Assembly (NCBI RefSeq): GCF_026586675.1
Contig: NZ_JAODIX010000001.1
Coordinates: forward strand, 37,300-101,299
From: Halorubrum yunnanense
Lineage (GTDB): Archaea > Halobacteriota > Halobacteria > Halobacteriales > Haloferacaceae
Length of the DNA stretch: 64,000 nucleotides
Direction of reading: 5' to 3'
Shown in pieces: positions 34,106 to 43,529 of this stretch (positions within the stretch are counted from its first letter, which is position 1; the number at the start of each line of letters is the position of its first letter). The position numbers and the translations under genes are program-made. The notes beneath the pieces are model-generated. The model was not told the DNA's origin and made no database searches. It saw nothing but the letters and a program-made list of their open reading frames with translations.

Positions 34106-35488
34106 ATGGGCCAGCACGATTTGAATCGGAGCCTCGGGTTGTACCCGACGATGATGATAAGCATGGGTGCGATGATCGGCAGCGGGATCTTCGTGCTGCC
34201 GGCGCTGGGATACAAGAAAGCCGGACCCGCGGTGATCCTCGCGTACGTGCTGGCCGCGCTCGTCGTGTTGCCGGCCGCGCTGTCGAAGGCCGAGATGGCG
34301 ACGGCGATGCCGGAGTCCGGGGGCACGTACCTCTACATCGACCGGGCGCTCGGGCCGCTGTTCGGCACGATCGCCGGGATCGGGGCGTGGTTCTCACTGG
34401 TTTTTAAAAGCTCGTTCGCGCTCGTCGGGCTCGGCGCGTACCTGCTGCTGTTCGCGCCGCTCTCGCAGGGCGCGGTGGTGTACGTCGCGCTGACCCTCGC
34501 GGTCCTCGTCGTCGCCCTGAACGTCTCGGGAACGAAGATGAGCGGCGGGATACAGGCGGTCATCGTCACGCTCGTCGTCGCCGGGCTGCTCGCGTACGTC
34601 GTCAACTCCGGGCTGGTCATCGACACCGCCCGATACACGCCGTTCACGACCCACGGAAGCGAGGGGATCGTCACGGCGGCCGCCTTCGTCTTCGTCTCCT
34701 ACGCGGGCGTCACGAAGATCGCGAGCGTCGCCGAGGAGGTGAAAGACCCCAGCCGGAACCTCCCGCGCGCCATGCTCGGGTCGATGGGGATCATGACCGT
34801 CCTGTACGTGGCGGTGGTCGGCGCGATCATCGGCCTGAGCGACCCCGAGGTGTTGAAGACGGGCGGCCCCGGCGGGACCGCGTCCCTCACACCGATGGCG
34901 GACGGAGCGAGCGCGCTCCTCGGCGGCGCCGGGGTGGCGTTCATCTCCGTGATCGCCGTCGTCGCGCTCACCAGTATGGCGAACGCCGGCGTCCTGTCCT
35001 CCTCGCGGTTCCCCCTCGCGATGAGCCGCGACGACCTCTTGCCGCCCGCGCTCCGGACCATCGACGAGCGGTTCAAAACCCCTCGGAACTCGGTCCTGCT
35101 CACCGGGATCGTGCTGCTGCTGCTCATCGCGTTCGTCCCCGTGATCGAGCTGGCGAAGCTGGCGAGCGCGTTCCAGATCCTCGTCTTCTCCATCATCAAC
35201 GTCTCGCTGATCGCGTTCCGAGAGGCCGACGTGCCGTCGTACCAGCCCGAGTTCACGGCGCCCGGATATCCGTTCGTCCAGATATTCGGCTTCGTCGCCG
35301 GCATCGCCCTGCTCACGCAGATGGGAACGGTTCCTATCCTCGGAGCCGGGGCGATCATCGTCGGAAGCGCGCTTGTGTACCTCGCGTACGGGCGGCCCAG
35401 AACCGATAGAACGGGAGCGCTCGGAACTATCCTCCATGGCCGCCGCGACGAGGAAGACGACGGGATCGCCTCCACGGAGCCGGAGTAA
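34106..35488 (+). CDS. APC-superfamily amino-acid permease
   Basis: A 460-aa transporter starting MGQHDLNRSLGLYPTMM. The unwound first helix is MGAMIGSGIFVLPALGYKKA, the core substrate-binding motif of APC proteins. About 12 helices follow, with SYAGVTKIASVAEEVKDPSR in the sixth helix region. It imports amino acids or related amines using an ion gradient. Its neighbours, a Usp protein and an Lrp/TrkA-C regulator, suggest regulated amino-acid uptake. Confidence 0.92.
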   Translation: MGQHDLNRSLGLYPTMMISMGAMIGSGIFVLPALGYKKAGPAVILAYVLAALVVLPAALSKAEMATAMPESGGTYLYIDRALGPLFGTIAGIGAWFSLVFKSSFALVGLGAYLLLFAPLSQGAVVYVALTLAVLVVALNVSGTKMSGGIQAVIVTLVVAGLLAYVVNSGLVIDTARYTPFTTHGSEGIVTAAAFVFVSYAGVTKIASVAEEVKDPSRNLPRAMLGSMGIMTVLYVAVVGAIIGLSDPEVLKTGGPGGTASLTPMADGASALLGGAGVAFISVIAVVALTSMANAGVLSSSRFPLAMSRDDLLPPALRTIDERFKTPRNSVLLTGIVLLLLIAFVPVIELAKLASAFQILVFSIINVSLIAFREADVPSYQPEFTAPGYPFVQIFGFVAGIALLTQMGTVPILGAGAIIVGSALVYLAYGRPRTDRTGALGTILHGRRDEEDDGIASTEPE

Positions 35489-35524
35489 TCGGATTGAGGG
35501 GAGCCCGGTTCCGGAGGCGATCGC

Positions 35525-36232
35525 TCAGTAGTCCCGGTTGACGAGGACCACCGGGTCGCCGGTCTCGTCGGCGATCCGGTCCGCCAGCGTCCCGAAGACG
35601 TGATCGCTAAGGCTGGACTCCGGCTCGTACATCACGACCGCGTCGTACTCCGCTGCGACGCGGAGAATTTCCTCGTCGTGTTCGTCGCCCTCGACGATCC
35701 GAGTGTCGACGGAGTCGGAATCGAACCCGTCTTCTATCAGGCGCTCCCGGGTCTCCCTGACCGCGGCTTCGCCCTGCTCGCGGCGCTCCTCGCCCTCAAC
35801 GACGTGGAACAGCGTGATCTCCTTGGTGGAGTCCTCGCTCAGGATCCGGATGAACGTCGGGAGCCGATCGAACTCGGCGACGTCCGGGAGCGGCACGAGG
35901 ATCCGCTCGACGCCCTCCGTCGGGGCGGGATCGAGCTCGGCCGCGGCGCCCTCCTCGGCCGCGACCTGCTGGATCGCTGCCGCGCGGTCCTTCCCGAACA
36001 CCAGTCGCGTCCGAACGGACGCACCGACGTCGCCGAACGCGTCGGCGATCTCGTCCAGCGTCGCCTGCGCGGCGTCGCCGAACTGTTCGCGCGCGTCACG
36101 GGCCGGCGTCTGCTCCGGCAGGCCGTAGTGGCCGAGTATCACCACGTCGAGCGACGAGAGGTCGTCGACGAGTACCGGTGACAGCGGTTCCGGATCCGGG
36201 AGCTCGAGCGGAACGAGGATCGTGTCTGTCAT
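35525..36232 (-). CDS. Universal stress protein-like (UspA) protein
   Basis: A 235-aa protein with ERILVPLPDVAEFDRLPTFI (second Usp-type strand and helix) and an EGDEHDEEILRVAAEYDAVV region before the ending DRIADETGDPVVLVNRDY. The N-terminal half (ILVPLELPDPEPLSPVLVDD) is a diverged second copy, so it reads as a tandem Usp fold. ATP-binding GxxGx9GS is not obvious. Convergent with the permease, as often seen in haloarchaea. Confidence 0.8.
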   Translation of the reverse strand: MTDTILVPLELPDPEPLSPVLVDDLSSLDVVILGHYGLPEQTPARDAREQFGDAAQATLDEIADAFGDVGASVRTRLVFGKDRAAAIQQVAAEEGAAAELDPAPTEGVERILVPLPDVAEFDRLPTFIRILSEDSTKEITLFHVVEGEERREQGEAAVRETRERLIEDGFDSDSVDTRIVEGDEHDEEILRVAAEYDAVVMYEPESSLSDHVFGTLADRIADETGDPVVLVNRDY

Positions 36233-36271
36233 GGGCGACGCTTGGCCGCCCGGAACAATAAACGGCGAGAT

Positions 36272-37039
36272 TCACGACGTCGCCGGCGGGGCCTCGTCCT
36301 CGTCGGCGAGGAACGCCCCGAGGATGTCGTCCTCGGACGACTCCTTCGGGAGCACGGTCACCACGTCGTTCGGTCGGATCGCCGTGTTGTCAACGGGGTG
36401 GATGATCGACCCGTCGCGCTCGATCGACGTCACGACGACGTCGTCCGACAGGACCCCCTCGTCGCGGGCCTTCGTCGGCGAGTGCCCGACGATCGGCGCG
36501 TCGTCGGTGACGCACACCTCGATCACGGCGGTGCCGTCCGCGAGCGTGACGGTGTCGGAAACCACGGACTGCCGGGTGTCGTCGGAGAGGAACCGCGAGT
36601 AAGGGGTGTGAAGCTCCGTCTGGAGCAGCTCCTCATCCTCGATGCGGATGTCGAGCCCGGAGAGCGTGCGCGCGATCTCGCGGAGGTCGCTCGTCTCCTC
36701 GCCGACCGCGACCACCTGCAGGTCGCGGCGCCCCGCCATCAGCACGCGGACGTTGATCACGCCCGGGATCGACCGAGCCGCCAGCGCCAGTCGCTCCCGC
36801 TCGTCCGCGGGAACAGTACACATGAACACCGAGGTGAGCCGTCCGCCGGCCTGTTCGAAGTCGACGATGGCCGTGTAGCCGCGGATCACGCCTGCGTCCT
36901 CCAAGCGCTCGATCCGGTTCCGGACCGTCCCCGCGGAGACGTTCATCCCCTCCGCGATCATCGGCGCGGAGGTGTTTCGCGCGTCCGACATCAACGCGTG
37001 GATGATCTGCCGGTCGATGTCGTCAAGGTGGTGGCTCAC
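36272..37039 (-). CDS. Lrp/AsnC-family regulator with C-terminal TrkA-C domain
   Basis: A 255-aa protein from a GTG start at 37039 (SHHLDDIDRQIIHALMSDA). The HTH lies at about 6-55 (APMIAEGMNVSAGTVRNRIE). The RAM ligand-sensing domain follows (about 65-145), and a TrkA-C/RCK-C domain ends the protein (GSIIHPVDNTAIRPNDVVTV, about 215-235). The TrkA-C domain usually binds a small ligand or nucleotide. Likely controls the nearby permease, which is inference from position. Confidence 0.87.
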   Translation of the reverse strand: MSHHLDDIDRQIIHALMSDARNTSAPMIAEGMNVSAGTVRNRIERLEDAGVIRGYTAIVDFEQAGGRLTSVFMCTVPADERERLALAARSIPGVINVRVLMAGRRDLQVVAVGEETSDLREIARTLSGLDIRIEDEELLQTELHTPYSRFLSDDTRQSVVSDTVTLADGTAVIEVCVTDDAPIVGHSPTKARDEGVLSDDVVVTSIERDGSIIHPVDNTAIRPNDVVTVLPKESSEDDILGAFLADEDEAPPATS

Positions 37040-37179
37040 GGTCGACCGCCTCCCGGTCCGGTCGAGAGCGGACCGCGTCGTCGAAGGGTCGTCATGTCGA
37101 ACCGTAGCCCCCAAACCGTAATATGGCTTACTCACGGGGAGATCGGGAACCGTCCTCCTGGCCTCGCGGGCGCGCACCG

Positions 37180-37584
37180 TCGGAAACGCGAGGGGACCGA
37201 TACACGAGGCCGCCGTCTCGAAGGGGTCGGTCGACATCGGTGCGGTCGCCGTCACCGACGCGTACGAACTGGACGCCGGTACGTGATCTACGCCGCGGCG
37301 ATGCCCACTACGGCGACGGTCGCGCGACGCCCGAGAGCGTCGGCGAGGCGACGCGGAACGCGCTGGCGGCCGCCGAGGAGCGCGGCTGCGAGTCGCTCGT
37401 GGTCCCGGTGCTCGGCACCGGCGCCGCCGCCCTCGAGTTCGAGACTGGCGCCCGCCGGGTCTGTGAGGCGATCGACGCACAGGAGCCGACGACGCTACGC
37501 GACGTCCGGGTCATCGCGTACTCGACCGAGGAGCTCCGGACGGTCGAAGCCGTCGCGAAGCGAGTCCACTCGAGGAGGTGGTAG
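37180..37584 (+). pseudogene. Decayed macro-domain (ADP-ribose-binding) gene
   Basis: Reading with frame changes gives GNARGPIHEAAVSKGSVDIG, AVTDAYELDAG, then YVIYAAAMP, then HYGDGRATPESVGEATRNAL, ERGCESLVVPVLGTGAAALE, and TTLRDVRVIAYSTEELRTVE. These match macro-domain proteins but need two frame changes, near 37283 and 37303. The first 40 or so residues, including the start of the ADP-ribose loop, are missing. A 153-aa open frame (37123-37584) covers only its second half correctly. So this is a truncated, frameshifted remnant just downstream of secY. The 37040-37180 stretch otherwise holds only the promoter of the divergent regulator. Confidence 0.75.
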
Positions 37585-37600
37585 CCGCGAATGCGCCGAT

Positions 37601-37605
37601 AAAAA
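37601..37605 (-). terminator. T-tract after secY
   Basis: On the minus strand, TTTTT lies about 22-26 nt after the secY stop codon. Archaeal transcripts commonly end at such T runs. This would end the S10/spc operon. Confidence 0.4.
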
Positions 37606-37626
37606 CCGTGAGAAGCGCGACGCTGG

Positions 37627-39096
37627 CTACTCGTTGCCGAACATCTGGCGCATCATCGGGTGCATCTCCATCAACTGCTCCTCTGCGATCTCCTCGTACA
37701 GCTTGTACGTGATCGAGACCGCGAGCAGCAGTCCGGTTCCGGAGACCTGTCCGATGGTTCCGAGCAGGTTCGCCATCACGGCGAGGAACCCGACGAGGGC
37801 GCCCCCGATGACGGTCACCTGCGGGATGTACCGCTCCATCACCTTCTCGACGACCTGCGGGTTCCGGCGGAAGCCGGGGATCTGCATCCCGGAGTTCTGG
37901 ATCTGCTTTGCCGTCGCCTCCGGCCCCATCCCGGTCGTCTCGACCCAGAAGATGGCGAAGATCGCCCCGCCGACGATCATGAAGGTGAGGTCGATCGTCA
38001 GCCGGAGCGCGATCATCCACGGTTCGCCGGTTGCGGTGCCGCGGAACCACATCCACTGCTCCGGCTGCTGGATGGGGTTCAGGTAGTAGAACAGCCCGGA
38101 CGTGGGCTGCCCCTGATCGCTGTACATCCCGAGCCACGCCGGCATCCCCGCCCACTGCGAGGAGAGGAGCTGCCCGACGAACTGGATGTTCGCCTGCAGC
38201 GCGCGGACGAGGATCATCGGCAGGACGGACGCGTAGATCAGCTTCACCGGGAAGCGACCGCGCGCGCCCTTCACCCGGGCGTGCGAGAGCGGGATCTCGA
38301 CGCGGACCGACTCCGCGTACACGACGATCCCGAAGATGAACACCGTCGTGAACAGCGCGAGGATGTTCCCCGGCGCGAACAGCAGCGACTCGAGCCCGGC
38401 CGACGTGAACGGCGACCCCAACTGGGTGCCGCCCGTCGCGATGGAGAACCAGTTCGCGAAGAAGCCGCGCGCGCCGAGCGCTGAGAAGCTGAAAAAGCCG
38501 CCGACGATCTGCTGGCTCACCGCCGCGATGATGAACAGGCCGACGCCGGAGCCGACGCCCCACTTGCTCACGATCTCGTCCATGAACAGAAGGAGGACGC
38601 CGCCGACGAAGATCTGTAGGAATATCAGCCCCTTGACGCCGAGCGTTCCGATGCCGAGCGCCTGCCCGACGGCCGGATCCGCGGGTAGGAACTGCCCGGT
38701 GAACACCATCGGCGCCGCGGTCAGCGCCGTCACGATGATCACCAGCAGCTTCTGGAGACCCTGGTACAGGACTTGGTCGCGCGGGTCGTCGGTGTCGAGT
38801 CCCAGTAGGTTCGCCCCACCCAACAGCTGGAGGACGATGGACGCCGTGACGATCGGGCCGATACCGACCTGCAACAGCGAGCCGGACGAGCCGGCGAGCA
38901 CCGACCGGAACTGCCCGAAGAAGTCAGACCCCTGACCGACGGCCAACCCGAACGGGTTGATGTTGGTCAGGAAGAAGTAGACGATCAGGATGCCGGCCGT
39001 CCACGTGAGCTTCCGTCTGAACGGGACGTGACCCGCCGGTCGCTCCACGACGGGCATCCGCGAGAGTACCGGTTCGGCGGCCTCCTTCCAACTCAT
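37627..39096 (-). CDS. secY: Preprotein translocase subunit SecY
   Basis: A 489-aa Sec61-alpha/SecY with ten predicted helices. The N-terminal plug region and TM2 follow HVPFRRKLTWTAGILIVYFF and INPFGLAVGQGSDF. It is the channel of the Sec translocon. Last gene of the S10/spc operon, 2 nt after rpl15 and ending at 37627. The adenylate kinase gene that often follows in archaea is not here. Confidence 0.97.
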   Translation of the reverse strand: MSWKEAAEPVLSRMPVVERPAGHVPFRRKLTWTAGILIVYFFLTNINPFGLAVGQGSDFFGQFRSVLAGSSGSLLQVGIGPIVTASIVLQLLGGANLLGLDTDDPRDQVLYQGLQKLLVIIVTALTAAPMVFTGQFLPADPAVGQALGIGTLGVKGLIFLQIFVGGVLLLFMDEIVSKWGVGSGVGLFIIAAVSQQIVGGFFSFSALGARGFFANWFSIATGGTQLGSPFTSAGLESLLFAPGNILALFTTVFIFGIVVYAESVRVEIPLSHARVKGARGRFPVKLIYASVLPMILVRALQANIQFVGQLLSSQWAGMPAWLGMYSDQGQPTSGLFYYLNPIQQPEQWMWFRGTATGEPWMIALRLTIDLTFMIVGGAIFAIFWVETTGMGPEATAKQIQNSGMQIPGFRRNPQVVEKVMERYIPQVTVIGGALVGFLAVMANLLGTIGQVSGTGLLLAVSITYKLYEEIAEEQLMEMHPMMRQMFGNE

Positions 39097-39098
39097 GA

Positions 39099-39596
39099 TT
39101 ACGCCTCGTCAGTCTCGTCGTCTGAAGTGGTTTCTGATTCGGCGGCAGCTTCCTCGGCGCGCTCGGAGAGCGTCGCCTCGCCGCCGGCCTCCTCGATCAG
39201 TTCCACCGCGCCGGCGGTGAACGCGTCGGCTGTGACGCGGAGCTCGCGGCGGACCTGCCCGCCGCCGAGCACCTTCACGACGTCGGCGTCGCGACCGTCG
39301 TCGACGACGTCGCGCGCGTCGACGACGTACGCGTCACCGTCTTCCTCGGCGAGGCCCTCCGCGGCGTACAGCGCCGCGTCCTCGTCGAGCTTCTGGACCT
39401 TGACCTCGAGGACCTCCGTCTTCGCGTCCTCGGGGCGCTTGAAGCCGTACTTGCCCAGCGGGCCGTAGTTGTGGAACTCGTGTTTCGCGCGGCCGGCCTT
39501 GCCGCGGCCGCCGCGGTGACCGGCGCCGCGCCGGTTCTTGTGCGTTCCGCCGCCGTGGGTTCGAGACCCGCGCTGTCGACGTTTCTTGCTCGTCAT
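39099..39596 (-). CDS. rpl15: Ribosomal protein uL15
   Basis: A 165-aa protein starting MTSKKRRQRGSRTHGGGTHK with the conserved RRGAGHRGGRGKAGR stretch that threads into 23S rRNA. The C-terminal half is globular (ADVVKVLGGGQVRRELRV), with an acidic haloarchaeal tail. The start overlaps the end of rpl30 by 4 nt. Confidence 0.96.
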   Translation of the reverse strand: MTSKKRRQRGSRTHGGGTHKNRRGAGHRGGRGKAGRAKHEFHNYGPLGKYGFKRPEDAKTEVLEVKVQKLDEDAALYAAEGLAEEDGDAYVVDARDVVDDGRDADVVKVLGGGQVRRELRVTADAFTAGAVELIEEAGGEATLSERAEEAAAESETTSDDETDEA

Positions 39597-40057
39597 CGCA
39601 TCGCCTCCAGGAGAGCGTCGATCTCCTCGGTCGTGTGTTTGCCGAGCTCGCCGCCCTCGATCACGGGGTGTTTGATGCCCTCGTGACCGCCGCGGGGGGC
39701 GTGGAGCCGCAGCGTCGGCGAGAGGCCCTGCTCGCGCAGGGTCGTCTCCTCGTCGACGAGCGCCTCTGCCAGCGCCTCCAAGTCGGCGTAGTCGGTGTTG
39801 TCGTCGATCCACTCGTCGTCGACGTCGGCCGAGCCCTTGAGGGGATCGCCGCGGCGCCCGACGGTGGCCGCGACCGCGTCGACGCTCGGTTCCCCGAACG
39901 CGACGACGTCGTTCACCTTGGTGACCATGCCGCGGTACGAGTCCGTCTCGGGGACGAACGTCGCGTGGTTGACGCGCCCGACGTTCAGCATGTCGAGCGT
40001 GTCTTCGACGCCGTACTCGAGGTTGACGTCACCGCGGAGCTGCACGATCGCCTGCAT
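39593..40057 (-). CDS. rpl30: Ribosomal protein uL30
   Basis: A 154-aa archaeal L30, longer than bacterial L30. It begins [20 protein letters not shown] (ATG 40057; a GTG just upstream is less likely) and ends LGKHTTEEIDALLEAMR. It overlaps the rps5 stop (ATGA). Binds 5S/23S rRNA. Confidence 0.96.
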   Translation of the reverse strand: MQAIVQLRGDVNLEYGVEDTLDMLNVGRVNHATFVPETDSYRGMVTKVNDVVAFGEPSVDAVAATVGRRGDPLKGSADVDDEWIDDNTDYADLEALAEALVDEETTLREQGLSPTLRLHAPRGGHEGIKHPVIEGGELGKHTTEEIDALLEAMR

Positions 40058-40704
40058 CACTCGCTCACCTCGTCGTAGTGGACCTCGCGGGCGTGCTGGG
40101 GCGTGCGGGACTGCGCCGCGTTCTCCAGCGCGTTGAACGTCGCCTTCGCGAGGTTCACCGTCGTGCGCGTGTTGCCGTCGGAGTTCGTCCAGGCGTCCTC
40201 GACGCCGGCGAGCTCTAAGATGTTGCGGACCGTCTCCGCGGCCGCGAGGCCCAGCCCCTGCGGGGCGGGCTTGATCTCGACCGTGACGGAGCCGGCCTTG
40301 CCCGTCGCCGTCCGAGTCAGGGAGTTCGTGCCACCGGGCTGGTCCTCCCAGGACCCGGAGCCGCGGTCCACCCTGATGATGTTCAGCTTCGCGACGTCGA
40401 TCGCCTTCTGGATGGCGCCGCCGACCTGGTCGTCCCGGGCCTGCGCGTAGCCGAGGTAGCCGTCGCGATTGCCCACGGCGACCACGCAGCGGAACTTCAC
40501 GCGGCGGCCGGAGTCGGTCATGCGCTGGACCATGTTGATGTCCAGCACCTCGTCTTCCAGCCCCGGGAGGAGCTGGTCGACGATCTCGGCCTCCTTCAGC
40601 GGGAGGCCGGAGTCGAGCGCCTGTTCCATCGACGAGATCTCCCCGTCCTGTACCTTGCGGCCGAGTCGCGTCCGCGGTTCCCAGCCGTCGTTGTGTCTAC
40701 TCAT
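40057..40704 (-). CDS. rps5: Ribosomal protein uS5
   Basis: A 215-aa protein starting [20 protein letters not shown]. The N-terminal double-stranded-RNA-binding fold has [20 protein letters not shown], and the C-terminal domain has [21 protein letters not shown] decoding-fidelity protein of the 30S subunit. It overlaps rpl18 by 8 nt. Confidence 0.97.
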   Translation of the reverse strand: MSRHNDGWEPRTRLGRKVQDGEISSMEQALDSGLPLKEAEIVDQLLPGLEDEVLDINMVQRMTDSGRRVKFRCVVAVGNRDGYLGYAQARDDQVGGAIQKAIDVAKLNIIRVDRGSGSWEDQPGGTNSLTRTATGKAGSVTVEIKPAPQGLGLAAAETVRNILELAGVEDAWTNSDGNTRTTVNLAKATFNALENAAQSRTPQHAREVHYDEVSE

Positions 40705-41254
40705 GGTCCTCCTGGATTGTCGCGAGCACGTCGTCGAAGTGCTCGGGTACGTCGGCCGCGTCGAACTCGCCGCCGTACAGCGGCTCGTCGAGCTGCTCGT
40801 CGTACGCGGCGATGTGCTCGCCTCGCGTACGCGACCAGTCGGCCAGCACGTCGTCGTTGTGCGGGATCTCGAGGCTGGCGTCGATCGCTCCTTCCTGTAC
40901 TGCGAACGTCTTGTTGCCAGGCGTCGCCGTGTTGAGACCGATGTCGAGGACGGCCTCGTCGAGGCCGGCGTCGACGGCGCGGGCGCCCGCGAGGTACCCG
41001 GTGAGGTACGCGCTGGGGAGATTGCCCGTGGGGGCGTCCCAGCCGTACTCGCCGAGCTCCTCGCTGGAGGCGGCCGCGTGAGTCTCATCGCCGTCGGATC
41101 CGGGAGTCACCAGCTGCGCCCTGACGTGAGCGTTGCTCACCCGGGCGACCAGGCGAGGCTTGCCCGATTTCAGCAGGCGCAACCTCTGATGGTAATCCGT
41201 CCGGACCTCGCGGCGGCGCCGCATCGGCACCTTGTATCGTGGTCCTGTTGCCAT
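40697..41254 (-). CDS. rpl18: Ribosomal protein uL18
   Basis: A 185-aa archaeal L18 (5S rRNA binder) starting [20 protein letters not shown], with [24 protein letters not shown] basic N-terminus. Larger than bacterial L18, as expected in archaea. Confidence 0.97.
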   Translation of the reverse strand: MATGPRYKVPMRRRREVRTDYHQRLRLLKSGKPRLVARVSNAHVRAQLVTPGSDGDETHAAASSEELGEYGWDAPTGNLPSAYLTGYLAGARAVDAGLDEAVLDIGLNTATPGNKTFAVQEGAIDASLEIPHNDDVLADWSRTRGEHIAAYDEQLDEPLYGGEFDAADVPEHFDDVLATIQEDHE

Positions 41255-41715
41255 TACTCGGTCACCTCGTAACCGTACTGCGTCTGAATGAACGCTTCCA
41301 GTCGCGCGACGTCCTCGAACTCGCCACCGCTCGACTTGTTGTAGAGCGTGCGGTATTCGCTGGCGTCAAGCACGTCTTCCTCGTCGCGGAGCTCCTTCAG
41401 GCGGGCGCGCTGCGCGCGGATCCGCGCCTTCCAGTCGTCTTTCGTGTTCTGTCGCGCGCCGGCCTTCCCCTTCCGGGTACCGGCGCCGGACTTGTGTCCG
41501 TACGAGCGCTTCTCCGCTCGCTCGCGGGCCTTCCCGCGGGAGTTCGACTTCGCCTCTTTCGCGCGGATGGTGCCTTGTTCGATGAGCTCGCGGACGTCCT
41601 CTCGCGTGATGGCGTCCTCGATCTCCTCCTGTGCCTCGGGGTCGAGCCAGACGCGGCCCTTGCCGACGTCCATCTCGTCCGCTGCGAGCCGCTTCTGTGC
41701 TTTCAGGTCACTCAT
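41254..41715 (-). CDS. rpl19e: Ribosomal protein eL19
   Basis: A 153-aa archaeal/eukaryotic-type protein starting [20 protein letters not shown]. The central basic stretch [20 protein letters not shown] precedes [19 protein letters not shown]. Its long helix bridges subunits. Overlaps eL32 by 8 nt. Confidence 0.97.
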   Translation of the reverse strand: MSDLKAQKRLAADEMDVGKGRVWLDPEAQEEIEDAITREDVRELIEQGTIRAKEAKSNSRGKARERAEKRSYGHKSGAGTRKGKAGARQNTKDDWKARIRAQRARLKELRDEEDVLDASEYRTLYNKSSGGEFEDVARLEAFIQTQYGYEVTE

Positions 41716-42421
41716 CGTCGTCGACCTCCACTTCGACGTAGGTCGGGTTCAGCACGCGGATCTCGCGCTCCTCCGCCTCGTCTTCGATCAGTTCGCGCTT
41801 GCGACCGCCGACCTTCGAGGCGATCCGCACCGCCTGCGTGTCGCCGTCGACGCCCTCGAGGTCGTCCGTGTTGTGCACGCGAACCTCCTCGAAGCCGCTC
41901 GGGTGCAGGTCGCGGGACGCCTTCGGAGAGCGGAAGCCCGCCTCGACGACGGGACCCTTCGCTTTCATCCGACGGCGCTGCTTGGAGAGCCCGCCGCGCG
42001 GCTTGCGCCACGACGTCGGGATCCGCTTTTTCTTGTGGTAGTCCTGCCGGTTGAACTGCGGTTTCCCCTCGCGGTGCTTCTGTGCGAGCGCGCGAGCGGT
42101 CTCGTCGTCCAGGTCCGGGGTCTTGTCGGCGTGACCGCGGGGGCGAAGCTCCGTCTCGACGTCCTCGTCGGCGTCGGCCTCGTCGGCCGCCGCCTCCTCG
42201 TCCGTCTCGTCTTCGATCTCCGCGTCCGCCTCCTCGTCGACCTCCAGTCCGCCGACGTCGGCCTTGATACGCGCTGCGAGCGCGTTGCCGACGCCGTCGA
42301 CCTCGGAGAGCTCCGACTGGGAGGCGGCCTTCACGTCCTCGACCGTCTCGTAGCCGGCCTCGCGAAGGGCGTCCGCCTTCGAGGGACCGACACCGCTGAT
42401 CTCTTCCAGTTCTTCGGCCAT
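41708..42421 (-). CDS. rpl32e: Ribosomal protein eL32 with N-terminal helix-hairpin-helix extension
   Basis: 237 aa. Residues 1-60 are a helix-hairpin-helix domain ([20 protein letters not shown]), then an acidic linker. The eL32 core follows ([20 protein letters not shown], then [12 protein letters not shown]). The extension is a known haloarchaeal feature absent from most eL32 proteins. Binds 23S rRNA domains. Confidence 0.96.
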   Translation of the reverse strand: MAEELEEISGVGPSKADALREAGYETVEDVKAASQSELSEVDGVGNALAARIKADVGGLEVDEEADAEIEDETDEEAAADEADADEDVETELRPRGHADKTPDLDDETARALAQKHREGKPQFNRQDYHKKKRIPTSWRKPRGGLSKQRRRMKAKGPVVEAGFRSPKASRDLHPSGFEEVRVHNTDDLEGVDGDTQAVRIASKVGGRKRELIEDEAEEREIRVLNPTYVEVEVDDDE

Positions 42422-42424
42422 TGG

Positions 42425-42958
42425 TTAGGCACCTCCGGTGGGCTTCTCGACGATGTACACGCCGTCCTGGAAGACGCGCGTGTCCTTGTCGGTCACCTTC
42501 GTCAGCTGTTCGATGTCGGCGGCGGTCTGCCCGACGGCCTCCTTGTCGGAGCCCGTGAGCCGTACCGTCTCGCCGTCGACCTGTACGTCCGTGTCCCCGC
42601 GGATCGGGGTGCGTCGCTGTGCTCGCTCGCCGAGGAAGTTCTCGATGACGACCTCGTCGCCCTCCACGGTCACCTGCATCGGGAAGTGGGCGTAGTACAC
42701 TTCCATCGTGTACTCCCATCCGTCGGTGACGCCGTGGACCATGTTGGCGACGTGGCTCTCGAAGGTGCCGACCGTGGCGTTCGTCTTCGCGTCCTCGTTT
42801 TCGGCGGCGATCGCGACGACACCGTCCTCGACCGTGACCTCGACGTCGGGGTACCAGAGGCGTCGCGTGACGCTCCCGTTGGGACCCTCGACGGTGAGTT
42901 CGAGGTGGTCGGTCTCGGCGGAGACGTCGTCCGGAATCTCGATTTCGACTCTGTTCAT
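42425..42958 (-). CDS. rpl6: Ribosomal protein uL6
   Basis: A 177-aa two-domain protein starting MNRVEIEIPDDVSAETDHLE. TFESHVANMVHGVTDGWEYT ends the first domain and NFLGERAQRRTPIRGDTDVQ lies in the second. Located near the factor-binding centre of the 50S subunit. Confidence 0.97.
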   Translation of the reverse strand: MNRVEIEIPDDVSAETDHLELTVEGPNGSVTRRLWYPDVEVTVEDGVVAIAAENEDAKTNATVGTFESHVANMVHGVTDGWEYTMEVYYAHFPMQVTVEGDEVVIENFLGERAQRRTPIRGDTDVQVDGETVRLTGSDKEAVGQTAADIEQLTKVTDKDTRVFQDGVYIVEKPTGGA

Positions 42959-42960
42959 TG

Positions 42961-43353
42961 TTAGTAGACGTATGCGATCACTTGGCCACCGATGCCCGCT
43001 TCGCGGGCCTCGTAGTGGCTCATGACGCCGTGGCTCGTCGTGACGATGAGCGTCCCGTAGTCACGGGCGGGGAGGTATCGCTTCTCCCACTTCTCGAACT
43101 CGTCCGCGCCCGCGGAGTAGCGGGGCTTGACGGCGCCACACTCGTTGATCGCGCCTTTCAGTTCGACCTCGAACTTCCCGGCTTTCCCGTCGTCGACGTA
43201 CTCGAAGCCGTCGACGTACCCGCGGTCGTAGAGGACCTCGAGGACGGAGCCGATGATGTTGGAGGCGGGCTCAACCGTGTACGACAGGTGGCCAACGCTC
43301 TCGGCGTTGTCCATGCCGGCGAGCGCGTTGGTGAATGGATCGTTTCCTGTCAT
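42961..43353 (-). CDS. rps8: Ribosomal protein uS8
   Basis: 130 aa, the usual archaeal length. It starts at MTGNDPFTNALAGMDNAESV (ATG 43353). The conserved C-terminal TTSHGVMSHYEAREAGIGGQ contacts 16S rRNA helix 21. The upstream in-frame extension runs through rps14 and is a shadow. Confidence 0.97.
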   Translation of the reverse strand: MTGNDPFTNALAGMDNAESVGHLSYTVEPASNIIGSVLEVLYDRGYVDGFEYVDDGKAGKFEVELKGAINECGAVKPRYSAGADEFEKWEKRYLPARDYGTLIVTTSHGVMSHYEAREAGIGGQVIAYVY

Positions 43354-43355
43354 GA

Positions 43356-43529
43356 TTAGCTGTACTTCTCGAATCCCATGTCTCGGGCGACCTCGCGGAA
43401 GCACTGTCTGCAGAGGTTGATGTCGTACTTGCCGACAAGTCCCTGCTCGCGGTCGCACCGCCGGCAGGTGTGCCGGGAGTCGGTGCGTTTCGCCGCGTGC
43501 TCGCCCGTGTCGTTGTTCGCTTCGCTCAT
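43356..43529 (-). CDS. rps14: Ribosomal protein uS14 (57 aa, zinc type)
   Basis: Translating 43529-43356 on the minus strand gives [20 protein letters not shown], then [20 protein letters not shown], then [17 protein letters not shown]. Cysteines at 22, 25, 40 and 43 form the zinc site of C+ uS14. It fills the gap between rps8 and rpl5, where every archaeal spc operon has rps14, and overlaps rpl5 by 4 nt. It is shorter than a 60-aa cutoff, so gene callers can miss it. Confidence 0.95.
   Translation of the reverse strand: MSEANNDTGEHAAKRTDSRHTCRRCDREQGLVGKYDINLCRQCFREVARDMGFEKYS

Noticed and set aside
37123..37584. An intact 153-aa gene after secY
   Set aside because: Only its second half is macro-domain sequence. 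The first 45 or so residues are an out-of-frame reading of the same gene remnant, so it is listed as a pseudogene.
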